This document shows, piece by piece, positions 51,806 to 59,904 of a stretch of 64,000 nt of DNA (positions within the stretch are counted from its first letter, which is position 1; every line of letters begins with the position of its first letter). Under the pieces are notes generated by a model. That model ran no database searches. It was not told the DNA's origin and saw nothing but the letters and a program-made list of their open reading frames with translations. This DNA is from Acidihalobacter_A sp037381185 (lineage in GTDB: Bacteria > Pseudomonadota > Gammaproteobacteria > DSM-5130 > Acidihalobacteraceae), in NCBI RefSeq assembly GCF_037381185.1, contig NZ_JARRQY010000001.1, positions 1 through 64,000 of the forward strand, given 5' to 3'. The position numbers and the translations under genes are program-made.

Positions 51806-52492
51806 TCAGGCGGCGTGCCCACATGCCTGATTGGCGGGCAATGCGGTGTCGATGCGGCGGGGATAAGGCAGGTCAAGCGCGTTCATGATGTCCACAAACT
51901 CCTGTTTCCCTTTGCCTGCAAGACGTGGATTGATGGTCTTCTCCTGGCCGACGCTGGAAACGTGGCGGCCTTCGTAGTCGTGTCCGGGGAAGACGAGCGT
52001 TTCGTCGGGGTGCGCAAACAGTTTCTGGATGCTGTCGTAGAGGCGCTCCGGATCGCCCTGCTGGAAGTCCGTGCGGCCGCAGGCGTTGATCAGCAGGGTG
52101 TCGCCGGTGAACAGCCGGTCGCGCCAGCGGAAGGAGGTGCAGCCGTCGGTGTGCCCGGGGGTGGCGATTGCGGTCAGCACTTCGTTGCCGAAGGCTAATT
52201 GCTCACCGTCGCAGATCAGCACGTCGGAGCACTCCAGCCGGGTGGCCGCTCCGGTTACCACCTGGGCTCCGGTGGCCTCGCGTATGGCACCGGAGCCGGT
52301 GATGTGGTCGGCATGGACGTGGGTTTCGATGCTGTAGCGCAGTGTGATGCCGAGTTCGCGAATGAGGTCGAGATCGCGCGCATGTCGTTCTTTGACCGGG
52401 TCGATGATGACGCCTTCGCGAGTCAGTGCGTCGGCGAGCAGGTAGGTATAGGTCGAGGTGTCGGGATCGAACAATTGGCGGAAAACAATCAT
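51806..52492 (-). CDS. pdo: Persulfide dioxygenase (ETHE1/Blh-like metallo-beta-lactamase fold)
   Basis: A 228-residue MBL-fold enzyme that oxidises glutathione persulfide to sulfite. Metal and active-site motifs are ETHVHADHITGS, ATPGHTDGCTSF, RLFTGDTLLINACGRTDFQ and FPGHDYEGR, the ETHE1 pattern with a single iron (2-His-1-Asp). The C-terminal ALPANQACGHAA is usual. First gene of the pdo-unknown-SQR-like operon; a palindrome at 52547-52562 lies 55 bp upstream. Confidence 0.93.
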   Translation of the reverse strand: MIVFRQLFDPDTSTYTYLLADALTREGVIIDPVKERHARDLDLIRELGITLRYSIETHVHADHITGSGAIREATGAQVVTGAATRLECSDVLICDGEQLAFGNEVLTAIATPGHTDGCTSFRWRDRLFTGDTLLINACGRTDFQQGDPERLYDSIQKLFAHPDETLVFPGHDYEGRHVSSVGQEKTINPRLAGKGKQEFVDIMNALDLPYPRRIDTALPANQACGHAA

Positions 52493-52546
52493 GCCTACAC
52501 TCCTTGAGTCGTGTGAGTTTCCTGATAATTTAAATATTCTTGATAT

Positions 52547-52562
52547 CTGATATATATATCAG
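52547..52562. promoter_or_regulatory. Perfect 16-bp palindrome upstream of persulfide dioxygenase
   Basis: CTGATATATATATCAG, centred about 62 bp before the pdo start, within a very AT-rich promoter (AAATATTCTTGATAT precedes it). A TGATAT half-site lies directly adjacent at 52541-52546. The core TGATAT-NN-ATATCA recurs at 52939-52952. Likely operator for a dimeric winged-helix regulator. Confidence 0.65.
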
Positions 52563-52629
52563 CAAATTTTATTGATCCAGTCAATACTTGAGTGGATCAC
52601 TCGGGATGGGGTGTATGGAGGCGCATATG

Positions 52630-52659
52630 AAAAAGGCCCGGACGTTTAGCCGGGCCTTT
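52630..52659 (-). terminator. Rho-independent terminator for the DUF2892 gene
   Basis: Stem AAAGGCCCGG (52632-52641) pairs with CCGGGCCTTT (52650-52659) around an 8-nt loop; on the minus strand the stem is followed by a run of T (A run at 52630-52634 on the plus strand). It lies 30 bp after the DUF2892 stop. Confidence 0.85.
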
Positions 52660-52688
52660 CTGGTTTCTGGATCAGCTTGCTCCGAGCA

Positions 52689-52892
52689 TCATCGGAAAGC
52701 TTCGCCGGGTTTGACCCCTATAGCCTTGAGGATCTTGGCCAGTGGGCACAGTCCGGTGAACGCGGACTGCAGTAGATTGAAGCCGACGAAGGCGGTCAGC
52801 CAGTACCAGTAGGGGCTGAGAAAATGCCCCAATAGTAGACTGATCAGTATGACGGCACCTGCGAAAGCCAGGACGATGCGTTCTATGGACAT
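52689..52892 (-). CDS. DUF2892 (YgaP C-terminal-like) two-helix membrane protein
   Basis: A 67-residue protein: MSIERIVLAFAGAVILISLL forms the first helix, WYWLTAFVGFNLLQSAFTGL the second, then CPLAKILKAIGVKPGEAFR. This matches the membrane domain that in YgaP follows a rhodanese. The Cys after the second helix is conserved in the family. Free-standing forms often accompany sulfane-sulfur genes. ATG 52892 has GAGGAA 8 nt upstream. A palindrome like that of pdo lies 47 bp upstream. Confidence 0.85.
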   Translation of the reverse strand: MSIERIVLAFAGAVILISLLLGHFLSPYWYWLTAFVGFNLLQSAFTGLCPLAKILKAIGVKPGEAFR

Positions 52893-52938
52893 GGTGGATT
52901 CCTCTGAAAAGTTGGATGCACCATATATTAGCAATTGA

Positions 52939-52952
52939 TGATATTTATATCA
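52939..52952. promoter_or_regulatory. Palindrome TGATAT-TT-ATATCA upstream of the DUF2892 gene
   Basis: A perfect-arm 14-bp palindrome in the 69-bp gap between gltA and the DUF2892 gene, differing from the pdo palindrome core in only one central base. On the minus strand TAATAT follows and may be the -10 box (52924-52929), so a bound dimer would overlap the promoter. Confidence 0.6.
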
Positions 52953-52961
52953 GCTTCACAC

Positions 52962-54266
52962 TCAGCGCTTGTCCACGTCGACGTAGCTGCGCTCTTCGTA
53001 GCCGGTGTAGAGCTGGCGCGGGCGGCCGATGCGCGCGTTGGGGTCGCCCATCATTTCCATCCAGTGCGCGAGCCAGCCGACGGTCCTGGCCATGGCGAAG
53101 ATCACCGTGAACATGTTCAGCGGAATGCCCATGGCGCGCAGGATGATGCCGGAATAGAAATCGACGTTGGGGTAGAGGTTGCGCTCCTTGAAGTAATCGT
53201 CTTCGAGGGCGATGCGCTCGAGTTGCATGGCGGTGTCGAACAGCGCCTGGTTGTCGTTGCCCGGGCCCAGCGCTTCGAGCACTTCGTAACAGGACTTGCG
53301 GATGATGACCGCGCGCGGATCGTAGTTCTTGTACACGCGATGGCCAAAGCCCATCAGGCGGTAGCGGTCCTCCTTGTCCTTTGCGCGATCGACATAGTGC
53401 TGTACCGGATTGCCGGAGGCGACGATTTCGTCGAGCATGCGGATGACGGCCTCGTTGGCGCCGCCGTGGGCGGGTCCCCAAAGCGAGGCGATACCGGCGG
53501 AGACGGCGGCGAAGGGGCTGGCCTCAGAGCTGCCGGTCAGGCGTACGGTGGAGGTGGATGCGTTCTGCTCGTGATCGGCGTGCAGGATCAGGATCAGGTC
53601 CAGAGCCCGCACGAAGCGCTCGTCTGGCACGAAGGGTTCGGCAGGCACCGAGAACATCATGCGCAGGAAGTTTTCGGTGAAGCTCAGACTGTTGTCGGGG
53701 TAGACGAAGGGTTCGCCTATGGAGTGCTTGTAGCTCCAGGCGGCAATGGTGGGCATCTTGGCGATCAGGCGGTGGGCGGCCATTTCGCGTTCGACGGGGT
53801 CGTGGACATTGCTCGCTTCGCCGTAGAAGGCCGCAAGAGCGCCGACTACGCCGACCATGGTCGCCATGGGGTGGGCATCGTGGCGGAAGGCGCCAACGAA
53901 GCGGCGCATAGCCTCGTGCAGCATGGTGTGGCGGGTGATGCTGTGTTCGAACTTGTCGAGCGCGCCGCCGTTGGGCAATTCGCCGTAGAGCAGGAGATAG
54001 CAGACTTCCAGATAGGAGCTGTGTTCGGCGAGCTGTTCGATCGGATAGCCGCGGTAGCGCAGCACCCCCTGGTCGCCGTCGATAAAGGTTATCGCGCTTT
54101 CACAGCTTGCGGTCGACATGAAGCCGGGATCGAACGTGAAATATCCAAGCTCCTTGTACAGCTTGCGCACATCGATCGTCGCCGGCCCGGTACTGCCGCG
54201 CAGCACGGGCAGTTCAACTTGGCGGCCGGTGGCGTTATCTGTAAGGGTTACGGTGTCTTTGCTCAT
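52962..54266 (-). CDS. gltA: Citrate synthase (type II)
   Basis: A 434-residue enzyme condensing oxaloacetate and acetyl-CoA. Catalytic residues sit in LHADHEQNASTSTVR (His), GPAHGGANEAV (His) and MGFGHRVYKNYDPRA (His/Arg), with the Asp in the C-terminal NVDFYSGI region. N-terminal TDNATGRQVELPVLRG and length are those of the hexameric gram-negative form. Oriented like the DUF2892 gene downstream. Confidence 0.97.
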   Translation of the reverse strand: MSKDTVTLTDNATGRQVELPVLRGSTGPATIDVRKLYKELGYFTFDPGFMSTASCESAITFIDGDQGVLRYRGYPIEQLAEHSSYLEVCYLLLYGELPNGGALDKFEHSITRHTMLHEAMRRFVGAFRHDAHPMATMVGVVGALAAFYGEASNVHDPVEREMAAHRLIAKMPTIAAWSYKHSIGEPFVYPDNSLSFTENFLRMMFSVPAEPFVPDERFVRALDLILILHADHEQNASTSTVRLTGSSEASPFAAVSAGIASLWGPAHGGANEAVIRMLDEIVASGNPVQHYVDRAKDKEDRYRLMGFGHRVYKNYDPRAVIIRKSCYEVLEALGPGNDNQALFDTAMQLERIALEDDYFKERNLYPNVDFYSGIILRAMGIPLNMFTVIFAMARTVGWLAHWMEMMGDPNARIGRPRQLYTGYEERSYVDVDKR

Positions 54267-54421
54267 TTTTCGCCATCTCCTTGCGTGACATCTCGTCCAT
54301 CGAGAAGAGTAATCCTAGCAGATGGATTACTGGCCGGACTCGGCGTGCTGGTTCACCGGGCGGCGGGGCGAGACGTTATGATAAACCGGTGTCGCGTCAA
54401 CCGCTTTGCTTGTGGCGTCGA

Positions 54422-54865
54422 TCAGGGGTGCTCCGAGGATTCGCGTTCGAGGGCTACCGAGCGCTGGTGGACGATGATCGAGCCGATGCGCAGCAGGCCT
54501 AGCACCAGCAGCAGCGCGCTGAGGGCGTACACTTTATCCACTGCGAGCTTGGTCTCGAACAGGCCTATCATCACCTCGCGCAGTACGAAGACGATGGCCG
54601 CGTCGACGATGAAGGTCAGGCGCAGGCGGTTGACGCTAAAGTACTCCACCAGGGAGCGCGACAGCTCGATCAGCACGAACAGCGACAAGACCTCGGACAC
54701 GACGTGCAGATAGCCCTCGGCGACATTGGCATCTCTGAACAGTTCGAGCAGCAGCAGAAAGAGGCGGCCGGTGCCGATGATGATGCCGATCGTGAGGAAC
54801 ACCAGCATGACCGCGAAGACGGCGCTGGTCACCCGTTCGAAAATCAGTTTCATGCTGAAGTTCAT
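54422..54865 (-). CDS. psiE: PsiE-family (phosphate-starvation-inducible) membrane protein
   Basis: A 147-residue protein with four membrane segments (about residues 12-35, 48-70, 78-98, 110-130: VTSAVFAVMLVFLTIGIIIG, VSEVLSLFVLIELSRSLVEY). The RSLVEYFSVNRLRLTFIVDA loop matches PsiE. Function is unknown; E. coli psiE is controlled by PhoB and CRP. It is divergent from the ZntB-like gene. Starts at 54853, 54865 and TTG 54874 are all possible. Confidence 0.8.
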   Translation of the reverse strand: MNFSMKLIFERVTSAVFAVMLVFLTIGIIIGTGRLFLLLLELFRDANVAEGYLHVVSEVLSLFVLIELSRSLVEYFSVNRLRLTFIVDAAIVFVLREVMIGLFETKLAVDKVYALSALLLVLGLLRIGSIIVHQRSVALERESSEHP

Positions 54866-54973
54866 ATGTTGCAAGCTGCCTGCGCTGGCTTTGGGATGTA
54901 CATATTCCTTGTGCCGAAGCGCTCTGTCCAGACCTGCCGATATTCAGCCAGATAGTAGCGAGGAGATACCGCC

Positions 54974-55942
54974 ATGCCCCCAGCATCCCCTTTCGTGGCG
55001 AGCTACCGAATCGACTCCGGCGGTCATGGTGTCGAGTTGCCGCCAGCGGACGCAGCGGCGCCGGGGAACGGTTACGTCTGGCTGCATCTGGATCGCGCAG
55101 ATCCCGGGGCGCGCGAGTGGTTGAGCCGCGAAAGCGGGCTGTCGCCGCTGGTCGCGCAGGCTCTGCTGGCGGATGATCCGCGTCCGCGCAGCGTGCCCAT
55201 GGATCAGGGGCTGCTGGTGGTGGCGCGCGGAGCCAACCTCAATCCCGGTGCGAATCCGGAAGATATGGTGGCGTTGCGCATATGGGTCGAGGAACGTCGC
55301 ATCATCACGGTGCGCAGACGTCGGCTGCAGTCGATCGAGGATGTGCGTATAGCTTTGGCGGAAAGCCGCGGGCCGGCCAGCCCGGGGGGCTTCGTAGCCT
55401 TCGTGCTGGAGTGTCTGGTGGTGCGCCTGTCGGAGGTCATCGGCGAACTTGGTGAGGATGTCGATGCTTTGGAGGAGTCGATGCTGGCGGGGGAACTGCG
55501 CGAGATACGTACAAGCATCGCCGCGGTGCGGCGGGAGGCGGTGAGCCTCAGGCGCTATCTGGTGCCGCAGCGCGAGGCCTTCAACCGGTTGTTCACCGAA
55601 CGCCTGCCTTGGCTGACGGACGATGATCGCTTGCGTCTGCGCGAACAGGCGGACCGGGCGGCACGTAGTGTCGAGGATCTCGAATTGTTGCGCGAGCGGG
55701 CGGTGGTCGTTCAGGAGGAGCTGCTATCGCGCGTCTCGGAGCAGATGAATCGCAAGATGTACGTGCTGGCCATGGTGTCCTTGGTGTTTCTGCCTTTGGG
55801 TTTCATCACCGGTCTGCTCGGCGTCAACGTCGGAGGGGTTCCCGGAGGTCAGAATCCGCGTGCGTTTTGGATGCTTTCCGGGGCGTTGGGGGCATTGGTT
55901 GCAGTGGAAGTATGGTTGTTCAGGCGCGCGGGCTGGTTCTAG
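54974..55942 (+). CDS. zntB: CorA/ZntB-family metal ion transporter
   Basis: A 322-residue protein with a long soluble N-terminal domain, a helical stalk (about residues 150-260) and two C-terminal membrane helices (MYVLAMVSLVFLPLGFITGL, FWMLSGALGALVAVEVWLF). The loop has GVNVGG, the ZntB/CorA GxN filter (CorA proper has GMN). ZntB transports zinc with protons. AGGAG precedes the ATG. Confidence 0.88.
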   Translation: MPPASPFVASYRIDSGGHGVELPPADAAAPGNGYVWLHLDRADPGAREWLSRESGLSPLVAQALLADDPRPRSVPMDQGLLVVARGANLNPGANPEDMVALRIWVEERRIITVRRRRLQSIEDVRIALAESRGPASPGGFVAFVLECLVVRLSEVIGELGEDVDALEESMLAGELREIRTSIAAVRREAVSLRRYLVPQREAFNRLFTERLPWLTDDDRLRLREQADRAARSVEDLELLRERAVVVQEELLSRVSEQMNRKMYVLAMVSLVFLPLGFITGLLGVNVGGVPGGQNPRAFWMLSGALGALVAVEVWLFRRAGWF

Positions 55943-55960
55943 CGATTCAGCGATCGGGCT

Positions 55961-56866
55961 TCAGCCCTGCCCACGCGTGCGCGTGCGATGCGGGCGCGCG
56001 TTGGTTTCTATGAAGTGGATGACCTCCCCGGCGATGTCCCTGCCGGTGGTGCTTTCGATCCCCTCAAGGCCGGGTGAGGAGTTGACCTCCATGACTACCG
56101 GGCCGTGGTTGGAGCGCAGGATGTCGACGCCGCAGACGTTGAGTCCCATGATCTTGGCGGCGCTGACCGCGGTCGCGCGTTCCTGCGGGGTGAGGCGAAC
56201 GGCGCAGGCCTGGCCGCCGCGGTGCAGATTGGAGCGGAACTCGCCGTCCTTGGCCTGACGCTTCATGGAGGCGACCACCTTGCCGCCGATGACCAGGCAG
56301 CGGATGTCAGAGCCTCCGGCCTCCTTGATAAATTCCTGCACCAGGATGTTGGCCTTGAGTTCCATGAAGGCCTGCACCACGCTGGCGGCGGCTTGGCGGG
56401 TTTCGGCCAGTACCACACCCATACCCTGTGTGCCCTCGATCAGCTTGAGCACCAGCGGCGCGCCGCCGACCTGGTCGAGCAGGTCGTCGATGTCGTCCGG
56501 CGAATGCGCGAAGCCGGTGACCGGCAGTCCGATGCCCTTGCGCGACAGCAACTGCAGCGAACGTAGTTTGTCACGGGCACGGGTGATGGCGACCGATTCG
56601 TTAACGGGGAATACTCCCATCATCTCGAACTGGCGCAGTACGGCGGTGCCGTAGAAGGTGATGGAGGCGCCGATGCGGGGAATGACGGCATCCACGTTCT
56701 CGATCGACTCACCCTTGTAGTGAACTGAGGGCTTTAGAGAGGTGATGTTCATGTAGCAGCGCAACGGGTCGAGCACGAGAACTTCATGGCCGCGCGCCTG
56801 GGCGGCGGAGATCAGGCGCGAGGTCGAGTACAGCCGGCGATTGCGGGAAAGAATGACGATCTTCAT
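55961..56866 (-). CDS. rimK: Ribosomal protein S6--L-glutamate ligase RimK
   Basis: A 301-residue ATP-grasp enzyme that adds glutamates to the C-terminus of S6. MKIVILSRNRRLYSTSRLI, the grasp segment APLVLKLIEGTQGMGVVL and the metal site VVMEVNSSPGLEGIE are typical. ATG 56866 is used; the frame extends into rimB. The S6 gene in this window (10502-10915) ends SSEEE, a suitable substrate. Confidence 0.93.
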   Translation of the reverse strand: MKIVILSRNRRLYSTSRLISAAQARGHEVLVLDPLRCYMNITSLKPSVHYKGESIENVDAVIPRIGASITFYGTAVLRQFEMMGVFPVNESVAITRARDKLRSLQLLSRKGIGLPVTGFAHSPDDIDDLLDQVGGAPLVLKLIEGTQGMGVVLAETRQAAASVVQAFMELKANILVQEFIKEAGGSDIRCLVIGGKVVASMKRQAKDGEFRSNLHRGGQACAVRLTPQERATAVSAAKIMGLNVCGVDILRSNHGPVVMEVNSSPGLEGIESTTGRDIAGEVIHFIETNARPHRTRTRGQG

Positions 56867-56877
56867 GCTGGGATTCT

Positions 56878-57312
56878 TCAGGGCAGATGGGGGTAACCGG
56901 CGAGAAAGGAGGTGGCCGGATCGACGGTGAAGATTCCGTGCATCGCGGTGCGGCCCAGCAGCATGCGAAAGCGCATGCTGTCGCGGCTGGTCAGCGTGAT
57001 CTCGATGGACCGCTCGATCCTGCCTATCACAAGCGGGGTTACGATCACGATGCGCTTCTCGCGATGGCCGCCGGAGTCCGATATCGTCCGCTCGTCGGCC
57101 ACGTCGGCAGTACACTCGATGGCTCGCGTGGTTGAGCGCTGATCGGGGTGCAGTCCGAAGTATACGCGCTGCCGCCCGTTCTCCATATAGGTTTCAGTGA
57201 AGAATGCGTGCAGCGCGGAGGTGCGGGCGCCGGTGTCGACCTTGCACTTTATGCGCTCGATGCCGAGCGCGGGCAGCGCGGCCCATTCGCGCCAGCCGAG
57301 GACGTGTTTCAT
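56878..57312 (-). CDS. rimB: RimB/retropepsin-like ATP-dependent zinc protease family protein
   Basis: A 144-residue aspartic-protease-fold protein. The catalytic Asp lies in KCKVDTGARTSALHA, and LGRTAMHGIFTVDPATSFL gives the second flap region. RimB proteins pair with RimK and are thought to trim glutamates from S6. ATG 57312 overlaps the channel gene's stop (ATGA), and rimK follows after 11 bp. Confidence 0.9.
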   Translation of the reverse strand: MKHVLGWREWAALPALGIERIKCKVDTGARTSALHAFFTETYMENGRQRVYFGLHPDQRSTTRAIECTADVADERTISDSGGHREKRIVIVTPLVIGRIERSIEITLTSRDSMRFRMLLGRTAMHGIFTVDPATSFLAGYPHLP

Positions 57313-59651
57313 GCCGGCGGTTCCCGCTCTGCAGTGGGGTCCGGCCTGGAGTGCGGATCTTGCGGCGGCGTAATGATGTGTATGTCGCGCTGCGGGAAGG
57401 GAATCTGGATGCCCACTTCGCGAAAGGCGGCGTCGATGGCGAAATTGAGGTCGCTGTGCACCGACAGGCGTTCGCCGACATCGCGGATGTAGGCGCGCAG
57501 TTCGAAGTTGAGCGAGCTGTCGCCGAAGGACAGGAATAGGACATGGGGATTCGGAATGGCGCTGCTGTCCTGGATGACCAGCGGATGTTCACGCGCGACG
57601 CGCAGTAGTATCTCCTTGACCTGTTGGGTATCCGTGCCATAGGCGACGCCGATCGGTACGCGCACCCGGCCGAAGGTGTCGCGTAGCATCCAGTTGGTGA
57701 CGCTGTTGGAGATGAGTTCCGAGTTGGGCACGATGACGTCTGCACGATCGAAGGTCTGGATCTGAGTCGAGCGGATACTGATGCGGCGCACGAAGCCTTC
57801 GACGCTGCCGACTACGATCCAGTCGCCGGTACGGATCGGTCGCTCGAAAAGCAGGATCAGGCCGGAGACGAAGTTGTTGACGATGTTCTGCAAGCCGAAG
57901 CCGATGCCGACCGAAAGCGCTCCGGCGATCAGTGCCAGGTTCTGGAAGGCAACGCCGGCGACCACGAGGGAGATCAGCGCGGCCGCAATGATGATGCCGT
58001 AGCCGGTGATGGCGACGGCCGCTTCGCGTGCGCCGCGCTCGAGTCTGGCATGTGACAGGCGTTGGTCGAGCACGGCGCGCGCCCACGAACCGAGCGACAG
58101 CAGCAGGGCCAGAACCATCAGCGCGATCAGCACGCGTGTCGGTTCAATCGTGACCTGGCCGATTGTGAAGCCGCGCATCACCCAACTCAGCATGACCATC
58201 TGGGTGGTGCTGGGTACGCCCCAAATGCGCATGAGGGAGAAGATCAGTGCCACCCAGATCAGAATGTGGATCAGTATCCGTAGCCAGAATAGACCGGGGA
58301 CGAAGTTGTTTCCGCTGACGCCGAGGCGTTCCTTGAGGCGGCGTTCCCAGGCATGGCGGCCCTCGTCCATGCTGTCGATCAGGTCGCTGCTGAGGGCGGA
58401 GATCAGCCAGGCGATCAGCAGGCAGACCAGGGTCAGCGCGACGCCGCCGACCACGAACTGGCTGAAGTCGCGAAATCCGGTCCATTCCGCGGCAAGTCCC
58501 ACCAGTAGCAGGATTGCGATGGTCACGCGAACGGGACCAATGCCCCGTTTGCCGCGCAGGCTGCGAATCAGCCACACGGTCCAGATGATGTTGAGCACGA
58601 GCAGGGTGCCCCACAGCGAGCGCGCCAGCAGTATGAGATTCGGCGAGCTGGCATCCGCGATCGGCGTGGCGAAGATCGCCCCTCCGATCGTCCCATTCAA
58701 GGCGAGCCAGCGCAGGGATTTGCCGAAGCGTTGCGCCAGCGGTTTGGAGAAGGGCAGATACGGTCGGGCGGGTGCCGGCGGATTGAACGTCGCCCGGATC
58801 GCGACGAGCGCCAGATGATAGGCGAACAGCAGGAAGCTGATGCCGGCCAGCAGCGGCCAGCCCCAGGCGGCGGGGCCTGCCGTCAGCCAATAGATCGACC
58901 ATAAGCCGCTGACGAGCAAGCCTGGGCGGTAGCGGTTCAGGCTTAGCGCGATGGCCTGTGCGACGGCGCGGGTCAGATCATGTGCGGCGTCTACGGGGGT
59001 TACACGTGCGAGCCGATGCCGCCAAAGCAAGCCCCCGGCCAAACCGAGCAGGGTCAGTGCGCCGAGCCAGTACAGAGTGTCCGGGCTGCCGGAGCCGAGG
59101 CGGTCCCGCAACCTCTGCAGGTTGAACAACTTGCTGGGTTTGGACAGTTCCGGCAGCAATTGTTCGATGATGTGCCCGGTCGGCGGTCCACGTGTCTGCA
59201 GGCGGTTGGTAAGCCGTTCGTTCTGGAGCTTTAGCAGATCGCGCAGGACATTGGCACTGCTGACTTCGAGCAGCCGGCAACTGGCCAGCAGTTGCGATGT
59301 CTGGGTCTGCTGTCGTTCCAGTTGCAGCCTGGATGAGGTTACCTGCCATGACTCGCCCTTGACTGCCGGGCCGAGGGCCATGATCTGCTGGGTAACGTCG
59401 TTGCTTTCCGCCTGGCGCGCGCTGATGCAGTCGCCGGCATGGGATTTGTAGTCGGTGACCTGCTCGATGAGTCGCTTCAGATCGTTGTTGCTGGTGAGCG
59501 TGTTGCGTTCGATCTGTTTGGCAATGCGCTCGACCGCAGCCTGGTCGGTGCGCACCGTCGACGAGTCGATCTTGACGTCGGAAGCGGTGGCGACCGAGCT
59601 TGCGAACAGGATCAGTGCGAAGAAGAGTATGCGCGCTAGGGTGGACATCAT
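57309..59651 (-). CDS. MscK/KefA-like mechanosensitive ion channel
   Basis: A 780-residue protein. A signal peptide (TLARILFFALILFASSVATA) is followed by a periplasmic helical domain (about residues 25-200, including a DUF3772-like part), about eight membrane segments (200-560), the MscS pore helix with Gly/Ala packing (LIAGALSVGIGFGLQNIVNN) and the beta/alpha-beta C-terminal domain (GRVRVPIGVAYGTDTQQVKE). It should open under membrane tension and release osmolytes. Start codons at 59651 or 59648 are equivalent. Its stop is coupled to rimB. Confidence 0.9.
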   Translation of the reverse strand: MMSTLARILFFALILFASSVATASDVKIDSSTVRTDQAAVERIAKQIERNTLTSNNDLKRLIEQVTDYKSHAGDCISARQAESNDVTQQIMALGPAVKGESWQVTSSRLQLERQQTQTSQLLASCRLLEVSSANVLRDLLKLQNERLTNRLQTRGPPTGHIIEQLLPELSKPSKLFNLQRLRDRLGSGSPDTLYWLGALTLLGLAGGLLWRHRLARVTPVDAAHDLTRAVAQAIALSLNRYRPGLLVSGLWSIYWLTAGPAAWGWPLLAGISFLLFAYHLALVAIRATFNPPAPARPYLPFSKPLAQRFGKSLRWLALNGTIGGAIFATPIADASSPNLILLARSLWGTLLVLNIIWTVWLIRSLRGKRGIGPVRVTIAILLLVGLAAEWTGFRDFSQFVVGGVALTLVCLLIAWLISALSSDLIDSMDEGRHAWERRLKERLGVSGNNFVPGLFWLRILIHILIWVALIFSLMRIWGVPSTTQMVMLSWVMRGFTIGQVTIEPTRVLIALMVLALLLSLGSWARAVLDQRLSHARLERGAREAAVAITGYGIIIAAALISLVVAGVAFQNLALIAGALSVGIGFGLQNIVNNFVSGLILLFERPIRTGDWIVVGSVEGFVRRISIRSTQIQTFDRADVIVPNSELISNSVTNWMLRDTFGRVRVPIGVAYGTDTQQVKEILLRVAREHPLVIQDSSAIPNPHVLFLSFGDSSLNFELRAYIRDVGERLSVHSDLNFAIDAAFREVGIQIPFPQRDIHIITPPQDPHSRPDPTAEREPPA

Positions 59652-59801
59652 GCGTCGTAATAACAGGCAGGAAGGGTGGGGCAGGCGCTGTTGGCTGAAG
59701 CCTAGCATAGCGCCGAGACAAGAGGCGCAGTGTAAATATGTGAACCCGATAGCCAAGATGTCGTGCGGCGGCGACAGGACTATGCCTAGCGAGAGTTTCG
59801 G

Positions 59802-59823
59802 CTGTCACATTCGTGTCATTCGT
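59802..59823 (+). promoter_or_regulatory. Pho box upstream of pstS
   Basis: Two 11-bp direct repeats, CTGTCACATTC and GTGTCATTCGT, match the PhoB consensus (TGTCA repeated at 11-bp spacing). TAGACT about 7 bp further on could be the -10 box. The pst genes should thus be induced by phosphate limitation. Confidence 0.75.
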
Positions 59824-59904
59824 TGTTCGTAGACTGCGCTCAGCCAGGTAGAGGGGGGAAGCCCGTTCTGGCTTTACCATTCTTATTCCGTTGAGGTGAA
59901 CAAC

